From: Maratus speciosus
Lineage: Eukaryota; Arthropoda; Arachnida; Araneae; Salticidae
NCBI GenBank assembly: GCA_963932465.1
Contig: OZ010799.1
Span: 277,361,164-277,425,163, forward strand
Length of the DNA: 64,000 bases
Reading direction: 5' to 3'
Shown piece by piece: positions 35,101-46,030 of this stretch (positions within the stretch are counted from its first letter, which is position 1; each line of letters begins with the position of its first letter). The notes beneath the pieces are model-generated. The model was not told where the DNA came from. It made no database searches and was given only the letters and a program-made list of their open reading frames with translations. Position numbers and translations under genes: made by a program.

Positions 35101-36089
35101 TCACTTATATCATCGTCTACGTTGACGATATTTTAATCGCGAGTAAAAGTGAAATAATTAAAGATGTAATAAAACAATTGCAAAATGAGTACGGAGTAAA
35201 AGACTTAGGCGAAATAAGTCAGTACCTAGGAACCAACATAATCAAAACGAATGATGGTTACAAATTAAACCAAAAGTCAAAAATAGAAGATCTGGTTAGA
35301 AAGTTAAATTTAACAGATGCAAGACCTATTGGTACACCGATGGAAGTAGGTTTCTATAAATTAGAAGATAGCGACAATTTACTTCCGAACAATACAAAGT
35401 TTAGGCAAGCGATCGGTTCGCTTTTGTATATTGCCACAGTCACTCGACCCGACATTATGGCACCAGTAAATATACTTAGTAGGAGAAGTGCAACGCCACG
35501 CGAGAAGGATTGGAAAGCGGCAAAAAGAATTATTATTTACCTCAATTGCACAAAAAACCTATGCCTAACAATAAGCAAAAATAAACCACCAATACTCATC
35601 GCGTATGCTGATGCTGATTGGGCTGGGGACACTAAAAATAGAAAATCAACCACCGGCAATATTTTTTTTCTGGGTGATAATCCCATTCAATGGACTACAA
35701 AATTACAGTCAAGCATTGCATATTCTTCCGCTGAAGCGGAATATGTTGCTGCAGCAACCGCAGGACAAGAAATTTTATGGCTATTAAAACTGCTAGAAGA
35801 TCTTAACTTGTATCAAGTAAAACCTATTTTACTTTACCATGACAACCAAAGCAGTATAAAGATGATAGAAAATGAAAAATTTTCGAAGCGGACAAAACAC
35901 ATTGATATCCGCTTTCACGCCATAAGACAATTAAAGGAGGATAAAATTATCGAATTAAAATATTGTCCCACGCAATACATGATTGCTGACTGCTTGACGA
36001 AGCCCACACCCAAACCTCAACTTTTGTGTGACATCAAGACTATGAACTTGTTACCTTATCCATCTGAGGAGATTAAGGAGGGGTGTTAA
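32133..36089 (+). CDS. gag-pol: Ty1/copia Gag-Pol polyprotein, integrase core damaged
   Basis: One 1318-codon frame encodes the whole copia polyprotein. In order: a UBN2-like Gag from residue 1; a CCHC zinc knuckle at C217-C230 (C-x2-C-x4-H-x4-C); aspartic protease D306-S-G; integrase HHCC zinc site H444, H449, C478, C481; integrase core D510 and E609; reverse transcriptase from about W832 with YVDD at 996-999; RNase H from about Y1158 (YADADW), SAEAEY near 1200 and HDNQSS from H1236. The length is normal for copia. The oddity is residues about 552-576, a hydrophobic low-complexity run rich in F, L and P coded by a pyrimidine tract, standing where the second catalytic Asp (D-N-G-G-E motif) is expected; no such motif is present. 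The frame ends 6 bases inside the 3' LTR. The protein should make particles and cDNA, but integration by its own integrase looks impossible. Confidence 0.95.
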   Translation: MAGIKETQIVEKLNSTNYSNWKFRAEMILIKEELFDVITENPPDPINTDWTKRDRKARAIINLSIEDSQIVHVKHLNTARETWQALKTIHERANLSSKLYLLRKLYGAKLPENGNLIKHITHILELVDKLSAIGETINDSHISALLLCSLPPSYNTLIIALEARPENELNSEFIKGKLTDEYTRRLENTDQSENSSKAFKTHKKFPAEHYNKKDKQCTYCKLKNHTYRECWHLKNRNTYSPSQKQQPHKSKYYTSSLCYEDANYYRENKNRETEPIRINKTQGNSGKGSDAAFLVQKPGKQTWIIDSGSSTHILNSKDAFTKFNDTEKTTVIIANGKTLNSHGTGETTFKTKTSDGGINTITLKEVLYVPELESNLISVSKATQNGYKLIFDKEKCTLSRNGNIYLEARMKNNLYQVELLESAETNKVNIAHECKNKNCIEVWHKRLGHRNYNAIKELINKNLADGIKINNCNHNALCEICIQTKISDAPYPKSTNCPKTGKVLDLIHTDVCTSIGTPTIGGKTMFVTFIDDYSRFTVIYLLSHKNEVHEKLTLFLFSPIFLFFSPPFVLFPVVLREYLGKQTEEYLRARGIQHQFTVPFCPSQNGVAERKNRSLLDMTRSLLSEAGLPQKFWGEAINTANHLQNRLPTKITNKTPFEIWFNRKPTLHYLRTFGCKAYAYIQKHQRNKLDDRAQEGILVGYDNKSKGYRIFTKENKIIIARTVKFIENSENNLKESEEVENSDNDNNYIQTELSNSDEEPTASKQPDVEPRRSQRSNRGVPPDRYVCHVKTNDTFEPSDFYDIANMNNPVEKENWLKAAQQEINSLKKNKTWDLVDPPPNKKIIGCKWIFKRKLDNLGNVQKYKARLVAKGYKQKYGEDYDETFAPVVSHTTIRTFLASAAYKNLSVQHIDIDTAFLHGEIEEEIFMKQPEGFIEKNCENKVCKLNKTIYGLKQAARAWHKKIAESLKNMNFVQSTADSCLFTRKEKENFTYIIVYVDDILIASKSEIIKDVIKQLQNEYGVKDLGEISQYLGTNIIKTNDGYKLNQKSKIEDLVRKLNLTDARPIGTPMEVGFYKLEDSDNLLPNNTKFRQAIGSLLYIATVTRPDIMAPVNILSRRSATPREKDWKAAKRIIIYLNCTKNLCLTISKNKPPILIAYADADWAGDTKNRKSTTGNIFFLGDNPIQWTTKLQSSIAYSSAEAEYVAAATAGQEILWLLKLLEDLNLYQVKPILLYHDNQSSIKMIENEKFSKRTKHIDIRFHAIRQLKEDKIIELKYCPTQYMIADCLTKPTPKPQLLCDIKTMNLLPYPSEEIKEGC

Positions 36090-36850
36090 ATTTAATTCCC
36101 CAGATGTTCTTCGGCAACTCCTAAAAGTGATTAAAAAAAAGAAAAGAAAGAACTTGTTACCATACACAGATCATTTTAACAAGCCAATTTACGAACTGTT
36201 TCTTTACTTCCGCATTTGATAATGAGTGCTATTACAGCCCACTTGAGTAACTCTCTAAAGCATATGTTCTAATAACTATGATTTCATCACTAATATGTAA
36301 CTAAAAGGAACATCTGAACATTTTGACTGTTGCCAGACACCTTTAATTATTATATATTTTTTCTACGCTGCGAATATGTTTTTTAGCAGCTTTATGTATT
36401 ATCACTCTTAATCATGTAGCTTCTCTGTTAAGACGGAGTTTCTTATACTCCAGTAATATGTTTAATTATAAGTATTTAAAGCTAAAAGTTGAATCTTTCT
36501 TTATCGTAAAAACACACAATACTAATTCATATTACATTATATCTTCCCATGGATTTAGCGATTCATATTAAGCTCTCAAAGGATACTTCAAAGGATAAAT
36601 AATGCTTCACAAAATAAAATAAAATAATTTCTTCAAGAAGCTTTTGGATAAATCCCTGACCACGCCACACCGATGAAGTTATACGTCATCGCGATATTGA
36701 TGAATCCCAGGTAAGAGCATTTTACCTATTTCCATTTCAAAAGCAGCATAGCCACAAGAGATTTTTTCTAATTGTTTAAATATGAGACAGCGAATTCCTG
36801 CTATCGAGAATGGGGTGCTTTTGGCTTGATAGGCCACTTAAACTCCAACA
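36084..36850 (+). repeat. 3' LTR of the copia element
   Basis: Second LTR, starting right after the polypurine tract. Its first bases TGTTAA supply the last Cys codon and the stop of gag-pol. The CCAAC target duplication follows at 36851. Confidence 0.96.
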
Positions 36851-36902
36851 CCAACAACAATAATAACAAACATCTTTCTGATCTACATGCATATATATAA
36901 CT

Positions 36903-37080
36903 ACATCAAAGAGCATGTAAAATAAATTTCCCACAGAAAACACCTGTGAACGCGTGAGACATGACTTACATTATCTCACACCATATCCATTCTTATGTTA
37001 ATTATTCCCATTCCAAATCAACATACAAAAGGTCTGCAGAGTCGAATGACACTGAAAGAGTTCCCATTCCGAAAACGCTA
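36903..37080 (+). repeat. Direct repeat of 30595-30770
   Basis: Second member of the block flanking copia. It starts 48 bp after the target duplication. The surrounding 36961-37224 frame of 87 codons lies mostly in this repeat and is not called a gene. Confidence 0.55.
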
Positions 37081-37221
37081 ACGACGGGAAATAAACTGAA
37101 AACCTTTTCAGGGGTGTCATCATCTGTGAGAGTTACAAACGCCGTGTTTTATTTCTTTTTCAAAATTATACATGTGTCACTTGAACTGTTCTGGCTGACA
37201 CACAAAAAATGGTGCGACTAC

Positions 37222-37400
37222 TAAAAGTGGGACAGCAATTAATTAAAAAGGTCTAGGGCAGGAAGAACAAAACAATTGGGAATAAATAAAAACGAAAGTT
37301 GAGATATTTATACAGCGTGTCCCATGCGATGGTTCTCCACTAAATAATTTATTAATGCTTAGTCATTGATGTGTATACCTCTTATTTGGAAAATGTTTAA
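37222..37400 (+). repeat. Direct repeat pair with 38697-38885
   Basis: AATTAAAAAGGTCTAGG-NAGGAAGA and TTAATGCTTAGTCATT occur in both, about 1.48 kb apart in the same orientation. The hAT relic at 37714-38552 lies between. The 37400-37700 remainder is AT-rich, ending with one apparent TTAA-element end (CAGGCGAAGGGTTAA). Confidence 0.5.
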
Positions 37401-37713
37401 AATGTGGAAGAGCTTTATTTTAGCACACAGTGTAAAAGAAAGATAAATGTTTCTTAACAATCGAACTATCGAGAAAAAAACAGCGCACAAAAATAACAAT
37501 AATGCATCTAACCGCAGTTAAAATTCACTAGTTTTTATTCGATATTCTTTTAAAATGTTTCTAGATTTTTATGAATTTAGATCTGAAAATACGAGTTTAT
37601 AAACTAATTTCTTAATTTTATCACATTCAGCTGGAATTTACTGTATTTAAACAAATTCCGTTTTTCCTGTCGGGTCCATTGGACCGTCTGGCAGGCGAAG
37701 GGTTAATCTAGGG

Positions 37714-38552
37714 CCGCGGTCGGCAACAGGCGGACCGCGGAAGGTCGAAGCCTGGACCGCCAACAATTTTCGATTTGAATAAATAATTTATTAATATTTT
37801 TATATAATAGATACGTTTGAGAGATGATAGCCTTATCAATGTTTCTTATTTGAAGTAAGATTCCAAGACTTTGCAGAGATAGGTAAGTTGTCTCAATTCT
37901 TTAAATCGCCTTATGAAGTTGCTCCAGCTGCAGGTGCAGGATGAACTTTTGTGGCTGCGAAGTTGTTCAGCCTTGAAAAACCTTTACATCAAATGGAGAT
38001 AATTGAGTTGAAAGAAGATATTTCCTTGGAAAAGTATAAAACTACATCCCCTGAAGAAGTTTAGGGTAAGCATATGTCTCAGAAAAGTATGAAAATTCCA
38101 AAATACTAGCTATTAACCTGGCTACTATGTTTGGCTTCACATATGTATGTTAAACAACTTTCTACAAAATGAAATTTTTGAAGAACATATATCGTTCGAG
38201 ATTAACGGACGGCCACCTTGAAGACACTCTTCTCATTAGCTGTTCACCACGTGAACCAAACTGAGAAAAACTGGCTCAAGACCGCAAGTGTATTTTTTCG
38301 CTTTATTTTATTCAACGAATACCTGCCTTTTCTATTTTATTATGTGTATGTAAAAATTTTCAGAAAGTATACCTGTGTATGTAGTAATTTTTCAGAACTA
38401 ATAACCGACTTTTCTATTTTCTGTTATATGTATGTATATGTAAAAATAAAAATTTTAAAGTACTTATATTACTTATGGGCTTTTTTTCTGGACCTTGATA
38501 AAATTTTCTCACGAGTATCCGGACGCCACTTAAAATTACTTGCCGACCCCTG
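37714..38552 (+). pseudogene. hAT relic with transposase C-terminus
   Basis: The end GGTCGGCAAC on the left and TTGCCGACCCCTG on the right are inverted. Outside lie ATCTAGGG (37706-37713) and ATCTTGGG (38553-38560), a 7/8 matching 8-bp duplication. The plus strand reads, with breaks, FAEIGKLSQFFKSPYEVAP, EKPLHQMEIIELKEDI and then MFGFTYVC, FYKMKFLKNIYRSRLTDGHL, the dimerisation region of hAT transposases (FGSTY.CE..FS.MK..K...R..L...HL). Stops make it inactive. Confidence 0.85.
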
Positions 38553-38560
38553 ATCTTGGG

Positions 38561-40700
38561 AAATACAATACGACCACGAACGAAGACATACAATAGCTTC
38601 TTTTGTTACCCACGCTTCAAAAAGTGTACTTTATAGTTAGAAACATTGGAAACCAGTATATGTTGAAGATTTTAAGAAGCTTTTTAAGAAGGTGGGAACT
38701 TATGAAAATGAGACAGTAATCAATTAAAAAGGTCTAGGTTAGGAAGACGAAAACAATTGGGGGATTAAATATAATTGAAAATTAAGATATTTATGCGGCG
38801 TATTCCATGCTATCGTTGTCCACTAACTAATTTCTTAATGCTTAGTCATTTATGCCTATACTTCTAATTTCGAATATGTTGCATCTTAAGTATGCGTAAA
38901 TTAGAAAATAACTAAAAGTGAAAAGTGATATTATAAAGACTATACATAATAAAATGAGAAAGTTTAATATAAAATTAAAGGTTTATCTTCTGCAAATCCA
39001 TTTAAAAACTCACCATAGTCGGACAAAACCAAAAAGCAAGATGTTACGTAAAACTACTTATCTCCTTCTAGAAAAAGGGCCAATTTTCATTGCCATACAT
39101 TTAAGGTATAAGAAAGTAAATTTAGCAGACTTTACAAACAGAATATCAGAGTACTTGAATTACATGTTCTGTACTATTCTTTAAAAAATTTCTGGTGCTA
39201 GCTATAACTTCTATCACCAATCTATAAAAGCGTATTTTTACGTTTACCGCATTCAATTAACTGGAATAAAAGACAAATGTTTTTGTTTGTTTGTTTGTTT
39301 GTTTTTTTAATCTACGAAAATATAATATAACCACGAAAGACAATATACAATAAACGTTTCCAAATGCCCCACGATTCCGAAAAGACCCAGTTATTATTCA
39401 TTTACAGGGCCACACAAAATAATTTCGCTACATAATGATATAGGAGGGATTGTTTGGGCGTATTTTAATTATGTTAAATTATTTCATGTATAATGAACTT
39501 GATACACGTCTCTGAGGTTTACTATAAGTTATTTCTTTCTGAACTTAATTTTCCCATTATACAGCATATGTATCAACCAATAGATCAAATACAGGGCTGT
39601 TCAAAAGAATTGGAATACATATTTGGATATGGAAGGTAACTCCTGAAATCAGTTTTTTAAATGTTTTATGCGTTTTCTAAAATGTTTACTTAGTTATCTT
39701 ATTTACCTTATTTCCCTAAAAAACGAAATTTTGTTAAAGCATTCAGGTAGTGTTGGAAAGTGTTTCATAATGTATGGTTAATGCATGATTTTTCTTTCTT
39801 GTTTTAAACTACTTTCAGTTTCACTGTACACTTTTTACGGTCCCTTTCTTTTTGCTATTTTAGAGTATTACTTTTAAAATATTTTAACCGAATTAAGTAG
39901 TTCTAATTTATTAAAGATTATTTTATAAATTTATATTTATAAAATAACTTTATTATCTAATTATTTTATAATTTTTTAAATTTATTTTAGTAAAATATTT
40001 TAAGAAGTAACAATGCCCCTAATGACAAACCCTTTATGTCCCAAATTATGAATTTATGAAAATTTCATCTTCTAAAGCGTTTTTCGTGAATTTTTGAAAC
40101 TACATTAGAAGATTTATACAACCGTTTAATTCCTTCAAAAGCGGTGGGTCATTTTTGGAACACCTAATTTTAATTCCTAAATGCGACATTGGCACCAGAA
40201 TATTGGAATGTAATTTTTCCTTTTATTAAGTATGTGAACAAAAGCGTTTGTTTATTTTTAAATAAATTTGTTTGTAAATTCCTGTGTCATTCACTAATTT
40301 CGGCATTTTCCGAATAGAAGTACCTTGCCCCTGAAAGTGTTAATAAATTTTATCAGGATTTTGCCAATTAAAATTAGTAAATTAAATTTGAATTTTTACG
40401 GATTTTGTGAAATATTTATAACTTCACTCAAATCTTTTTTTTTTTAAATATTCTTTTTAGTATTTTGTAGAATTAAGAAATATACAAATATAATGTTCTT
40501 ACAATAGAAATATACAAGTATAATGTTCTTACAATAGAAATATAGAAATATTTCCGAACTGAAACTTTTACCACCCAAACTTTCAAATTTAAGAAAGCTG
40601 AAAAGATGCAAAGGGAAAAGAAATCATCTTTTTAAAAATGTTTTTGCTTTGTGCAACCAATAATGCTTTTTGAGGCAGATAAAATAAAGTAATGTGTCTA
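38561..40700. other. Mostly unassigned, with small repeat fragments
   Basis: It contains the direct repeat partner (38697-38885), a block at 39230-39400 that recurs inverted at 43800-43990, a (TTTG)n run at 39283-39306, Tc1-like end fragments at 39406 and 39592 (ACAGGG...TTCAAAAGAATTGG), and a 31 bp tandem at 40490-40550 (ATAATGTTCTTACAATAGAA). No gene is supported; the 88-codon frame at 38918 has no coding features. Confidence 0.45.
39230..39400 (+). repeat. Repeat X, copy 1 (inverted copy at 43800-43990)
   Basis: GCGTATTTTTACGTTTACCG and ATCTACGAAAATATAA are mirrored at 43970 and 43905. Similarity runs about 170 bp with small gaps. Class unknown. Confidence 0.6.
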
Positions 40701-40701
40701 T

Positions 40702-41309
40702 GAGACACCGGGAGGCGGTAGCACAGACAATCACCTCATCGAGTTCAGGGCTAAAATTCCAGAATGCGTTAAAACTCGATTCGCATATTAAAACGCAGTC
40801 GGTCTACCAAGTCATGTATTGGTGGAAAACATCGATTTTAGCGAATGACTCGTAGGTTTACCATTGTGTGTTTTCCAGCTCCCAGTCCTCCATGTGTTCA
40901 TACCTTTGGGTGCAAGAAAACATAATGGTACACCTACGAATCCCGCTAAAATCGGGTGTTCAGGTGTTTTCCACCACGATATCACTTGGCAGGCCGATTG
41001 CGTTTTAATTCTAGAAAGACGAGTAATTTTACTCAAGTTTTATATAAAAAAAAAAAAAAAATATTTAACATTAGAATTTTTATTTAGGAGTGTTTAACTT
41101 ATTTAATTAATCCATTTTTTCTTTAAGTCTTTTAAGCTTATTTTATAAAGAAACTTCTGGTACGAACCGAAATATATTCATTTGGTACGGACCAAAATGG
41201 TCCGCCGCCGTCATTCTAGTGTTAATATGCAAATCGAGTTTTAACTAATTCTGGATTTTCAGCCGTAAACGCGATGAGGTGATTGTCTGTGGCACCGCCT
41301 CCTGATCTA
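40702..41309. repeat. Foldback element FB, copy 2, with nested TTAA element
   Basis: Same palindrome as 1300-1695: GGAGGCGGTAGCACAGACAA on the left, CTGTGGCACCGCCTCCTGAT on the right. It is interrupted in its right arm by the element at 41005-41225. The middle again contains the TTTGGGTGCA phrase. Confidence 0.85.
41005..41225. mobile_element. piggyBac-like MITE, 221 bp with TTAA borders
   Basis: TTAATTCTAGAAAGACG at 41005 and CGTCATTCTAGTGTTAA at 41225 are inverted, with TTAA at both borders. The terminal CTAGAAAGA matches the piggyBac end pattern. Copy 1 of FB provides the uninterrupted site (GTTTTAATATGCGAAT). A subterminal palindrome CGGACCAAAATGGTCCG is at 41189-41205. Confidence 0.88.
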
Positions 41310-42029
41310 TAAATCTTTCTAAACTGTATTACTACTAATCGATATATAAAATGAATTTTATAATAAGTTTTTTAATGGTACTCTAAAATACCTTTGGTGC
41401 ATAAAGGGTTAAGCACCTTTTGTTAAATATTATTTAGAAATCTGCATATCTCTGAAGCTTGTCGACTTACTATAATATAAGGTCAGTATGGTACATTGTT
41501 GATTGTTGTGATGGCTGAGAGCAGAGATACGACTGGAACGGTAAAAAAGCTTTGGTGGTTGAGAGCAGGCATACGACTGCAAAGATATAATCAGTTTCTT
41601 CAACACGAAATATAAGTTTTTTTTGTATGCTATCCATTCTCAAGTAAATATCTTCACGTTCAATAAACAAGTTTTACAGAAAAACACGACAAACACAATT
41701 AACACTAACATTAAAATTAATGTTTTTTTTTCTGAGAATTTTATTTATTGAGAGTTGATAGCTTCCTAAAAACAGATATTTCAGTATGAGAAATTTGATT
41801 AATGCACTATAAGACTTACTTGGGGAAGAGTTCCATATGCTGTTCTGGTTGGCGCGATTGGCGAAGGAATCCAGAATGGCGCTTAAAGGTCGCTTTAACA
41901 TCTTGCCAAATTTTTCATGATGGTGGAAAACCATTTTGTAAATTTTTATAAACATATATTTTTACATTATATGTTTGTATTATTGTTTATATTGTTTATA
42001 TTTGTATTATTTTTATACATTAATATATA
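41310..42029. other. No assigned gene; short repeat at 41830-41940
   Basis: On the minus strand 41940-41830 holds ATGTTAAAGCGACC ... CATATGGAACTCTTCCCC followed by AAGTAAGTC, resembling an exon end. A related block is at 43645-43760 on the plus strand (ATATGGAACTCTTCCCC), so it is more likely repetitive than a gene. A lone TTAA-element end (GGTGCATAAAGGGTTAA) is at 41397. Confidence 0.4.
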
Positions 42030-42263
42030 CAGAGGTGCCAAGTTCGCACTAATCTTCCGTAATGCGTGGATTAATTTAACCCAGTTTAACAACGTTTCGA
42101 ACCAGAAAAATTATTTGATGAATCTTTATTTATTTAATTCCAGTTTTCTACGTGGAACTTATTTAATTGCATCTCTGAAAAAAAATTCTGGTGCGAAATG
42201 TATTAAACCAGGGTTAAATTAACTCACATATTACTGAGGATTAGTGGCAACTTGGCACCTCTG
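42030..42263. mobile_element. 234 bp MITE, CAGAGGTGCCAAGTT ends
   Basis: CAGAGGTGCCAAGTT and AACTTGGCACCTCTG bound the element, with TA on each side in an alternating AT context, so the duplication could be TA or longer. A 101-codon frame overlapping it is not a gene. Confidence 0.75.
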
Positions 42264-43640
42264 TATATATGTTCTTACATAGAGAGGAAATTTTGTCGCC
42301 AAGATTAACATTATTCTATATAAATTTTCCTTTTAATAATATTCCTTATATTATACCGGCTTATTAAGTTAAAACCCGATTCTAAAACTAATCTATTAAC
42401 CTCCATATGTAAAGGTATAAGATCTTAATCCATCTAATAATATTTATTCCAAATTGCTTAAATCTAAAAATAGCACTAAGTACTTATATTCCTTAATTAA
42501 AGCCCTTTTATTATTTAAATCCCTATTATAATTCGCTATTATTTCCCGGCATATCAAATCCATCTAAATTCTTTATTTAATTGCTAAATTATCATAATTC
42601 ATAATTTATACCGTCTAAAAAACCTATTTATTTAAAATCATTCTCTTATTAAAATATCAAGGTGTCTACTACTAAAATTTATTCCGCGGCAATAAATTTA
42701 TTTTTCTTTTCTGTTAAAATTGTCGTCTGACAGGCTAAAATCTATTTTTAGCGCGTACTCTTGATCACAGAGATTAATTGTTATTTACACATTGTGTACC
42801 TGGTCGGAGGATGTAGAAAATTCTAGAAGAACGTTTTCGCGCTAAGGAAGTTGAATAACTTCAATATTAATCCACCGGAAATCCTTCTTAAAGCAATTAT
42901 GATTGGAAAAGAAAAGTCAGCTGACCTTAATTGTAACGTTGAGCCGAAAATAAGTTAAATACAGACACGCAGCCAGATACGGAGAATAATGAGATTAGAG
43001 TTTGGGCGTAAGCTTCGAGATGGGTTGATCTTTGTGACTTCGAGTTTATTCGAAGCTCCGTTTTTCTTCAAAATTCCGATTACCACCTTGAGATGAATAA
43101 TCTTTTTATCATCGATTGAATCGAGCATTTCTCTTAAGAACTGTCCCTGAATATGTAAATAAAGTTCGGGAAATAGCTCAGTCGACTGCTTAATTGATGA
43201 TTTTCATCTATTTTCTTCTTAAATAACCAGCCGGTCAACACACATGTGCGATAATATTGGAAACCAAGGTAAACAACGATTTTCGCCAACCGCTAGTGTC
43301 ATTACATCATATATATATATATATAAATACATATTATATACGCAAATAAATAAATGCTGTATACATTTTTACAATTTTATATATTTCCTATTTTATACAC
43401 ATATTGTACATGTGAAATTAAAACGTAATATTATATTATAAAGGTTAATGTTAAATACATATTAAAACACATAAAAATGCACAAAAAATATATTTACATA
43501 ATATTACATCTACAGAAAAATATCGTTTAAACAATCCCGAAAAATTAAATAAATAAAAAAAAATTATAAAACATAGGTTTGCAAAATTATTACTGATACA
43601 CCAGTAGCATTCAAGTAATATATATATTAAAAAAAAGCAA
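42264..43640. other. Non-repetitive-looking stretch, no gene found
   Basis: 42700-43240 is less AT-rich and looks single-copy in the window (for example GACACGCAGCCAGATACGGA). It has no long frame or splice-flanked exon. A tRNA A-box-like string at 43172 lacks a B box. Beyond 43300 the DNA is simple A/T-rich with (AT)n. Confidence 0.4.
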
Positions 43641-43799
43641 AATCAAATGCTGAAGGTCGCAACAACCATATTGAAACATTTAACGTCAAAAAAAGTTCGC
43701 CAAAAAAAAAACAAAAAACAGAATAGGATATGGAACTCTTCCCCTTACTCGGAAACGTTTTTGAAAATTGGTATAGCAGAAAAAAAAATTGTTTTTATA

Positions 43800-43990
43800 A
43801 ACGTTTCTCTAAATCTCGAAAATACATTGGTTTCTGCACCTGTTCGGTATCGTGGGTAATTCGGAAACGGTTATTGTATATTTTCGTTTCGTGGTTATGT
43901 TACATTTTCGTAGATTAAAAATAACATATGTCTTTTATTCTAGTTCATTGCATGCGGTAAACGTAAAAATACAATTTTATAAATTGATAA
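43800..43990 (-). repeat. Repeat X, copy 2
   Basis: Reverse-orientation match of 39230-39400, including CGTTTCGTGGTTAT and GCGGTAAACGTAAAAATA. Confidence 0.6.
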
Positions 43991-44119
43991 TAGAAATTAT
44001 TGCTGGTACCAGAAAATTGTAAAGAATAATACAAACAATTCTATATCCTTTAATACCACCTTTTTCACAAAGTAATTTTAATTTTTTTAACTTTTATTTA
44101 TAATAAAATCTTATTACGT

Positions 44120-44245
44120 AGTTTTATTCTACAGCTAGACTTTTCTCTCCAATGACGCATTTTATTAAAAGACAACCATTAATAGACTGGGCGTAAAGTT
44201 GACGTCAGTTCGGAAGCCCTTCAAAGTGACAACACTGTTAAGCAC
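44120..44245 (+). repeat. Repeat Y with an empty hAT site
   Basis: AGCTAGACTTTTCTCTCCAATG ... ACCATTAATAGACTGGGCGT matches 51025-51077 plus 51886-51950, where a hAT MITE interrupts it at CCATCAAT. This copy shows the sequence before insertion. Confidence 0.8.
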
Positions 44246-44561
44246 TGTGTATCCGCTTAGTGTTGAATAGGTAGGCCCGTACAAAGGGGGTAGAGCTAGT
44301 ACAAATTACCAGGGCCCGTCTTCGGTCCTGTTCTTAAAAATAAATCAGCAAAAGAATATTATCATAGATTTTTACACAAAACTTTTAAGCTACAATAACT
44401 AACAAATAGTAAAATTAAACTTGTTAAGGTATATCATTTTATTTCTTTCATACTTTTAACATTTTCATTAAAAATTTATTGAGGAAATAAATTAAAATTT
44501 AGTATATTTTCAATTTTTATTTACAATCTTTTGATCAAATCATAAACGGCGATACTGTAAA

Positions 44562-45501
44562 AGAAAAAAAAAATCCCTGCCGGCTCAGCCTACAGGCGCA
44601 GATAGATTTCGAAGTTAAGTACTAAAATCACCAAAAAAACTTAAATCAACATTAAAGATAAACACGGTTTCTTCACTATGAATGAGCTCTAGGGAGCTAA
44701 ACATTTTGTGAAAATTCTAATATACACGAATACACACACGCATGAATATGGAATAGGTTTAAAAATGACTAAAGCAAATTCAGAGAACATCAAAGTGTTA
44801 AAATATGTTAATATTCCCATAGTCGGGTTTTTATCATGATTTAATACGTTTCTTCAAACTCACATGACGTTACCTATTCACCTGCTGAGATCCATTATAT
44901 TTCCAATATGACGCAATATTTTGTTTTTGTGTTTTATTCGTCAAACTATTTATTTCATTTTGAGTTTTCATGCGGAAATTTTGCTCTAGAAAAATATGAC
45001 GTAATATTCAACTTGTTTTCAATTCATCAAACTATTTAATTTATTTTTTCACGTGAAAATCTTGAAATAGAAAAGCAATTGCTGTGGTGAGAATTTTATT
45101 GCTTTTTTTTAATTCTTTTCAACTGCTCTAATGAAAATTATTTATTTTTCCCTGTCATTGTTGTATATCAGCTGGTTATATCAGAACCATGTTAAGACGG
45201 TATTCAAAAATATTAACCCTCCCCATTTCCATTCCCTTAGGCCGATTTTGCCCATTTTCAATCCCCGCCGACATATTAACCATCTCAAAGATGTTGAAGA
45301 CGATCCGTGCATAATTGCGACTTTTATCGTGCGGACAAAATTTAGTACATACATACATACATATATATATATATATAAACTTTTTAGATGGGGATGGTTT
45401 GGGGTTCCTGGGGTCCTATAATGAAAAGTTATGAAGGAATTTTTCAAAAGTCGCACCATGGTAACGACTGCAATAGGTAGTATTTCTTACGAAATCTACC
45501 T
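44562..45501 (-). repeat. Repeat R, copy B (940 bp, uninterrupted)
   Basis: Full-length reverse-orientation copy, from TCCCTGCCGGCTC at 44573 to the AGGTAGATTTCG hairpin end at 45501. Its length matches copy A without H3. Frames of 60-96 codons across it are not conserved between copies. Confidence 0.85.
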
Positions 45502-45509
45502 AAAACAAT

Positions 45510-46029
45510 AAAATTGCAAGAAATTATATAGAGTATTAAAAAGAAATACTACCCGGCGAATTGATTTTCTAATACAGTAAATCCTGTCCATAACGGAATT
45601 CTGCTTTAAACGGCAATATTCCATGATACTGTAGCAATTATAACTACCAAGACCTAAACAACCTTTCTAAAACAATTTTTTACTGATTGCGCTTCCATCT
45701 TAAAAGGTTTTATTGTATCATGCTTATGGTATGAGAACAGCCACATTCGAATTACTACGCGACCCCGCGGTCTACATTTATAGTGACTTCTGTACGCATA
45801 AATTCCGCATTCGTTTTCAAAAAATCGTCCACATCAATACGCATACTTGTCAATTTTTACGCTTTTTTTGTAATCACTAAAATTTAAAAGTATTACCATT
45901 CCTTAATCAAATATTCCTGAATTAAGATTTCCTAGTCAAGAAAAGATTCCTTATTTAATATCAGAGTTCGGTGATTAAATTAGTCAAAATTTACTATTAA
46001 AACTTAGTCATAAGAAAAAAAGCGTTAAT
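45510..46029. other. Unassigned, with a lone pogo-like end
   Basis: ACAGTAAATCCTGTCCATAA at 45575 resembles a pogo/Tigger terminal repeat (CAGT...CC...TATAACG) but no partner was found. The remainder is featureless. Confidence 0.35.
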
Positions 46030-46030
46030 A

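Larger units (their letters stand above)
31010..36850 (+). mobile_element. Complete Ty1/copia LTR retrotransposon, 5.84 kb
   Basis: The element is bounded by LTRs of 768 and 767 bp that start TGTTAAATTTAATTCC and end CTCCAACA. A 5-bp target duplication CCAAC sits directly outside at 31005-31009 and 36851-36855. By eye the two LTRs differ only by one A in an A-run, so the insertion is recent. The 355 bp leader after the 5' LTR starts AAAAGATTAATG; no TGG-type tRNA primer site is obvious. A polypurine tract (AAGGAGGGG) precedes the 3' LTR. Polarity of base use is typical of copia: the coding strand is A-rich. Confidence 0.97.

Noticed and set aside
37160..37224. Coding region in the 87-codon frame after copia
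   Set aside because: It overlaps a direct repeat also present before copia, where the frame is not kept.
41674..41955. Minus-strand exon ending before AAGTAAGTC
   Set aside because: The donor-like end is tempting, but the same phrase recurs at 43730 on the other strand, so it is probably repetitive.
43165..43200. tRNA gene at ATAGCTCAGTCGACTGC
   Set aside because: Only an A-box-like string; no B box, no acceptor stem and no anticodon arm.
45131..45459. Overlapping frames on both strands
   Set aside because: All are in repeat R copy B; not conserved in copies A and C.
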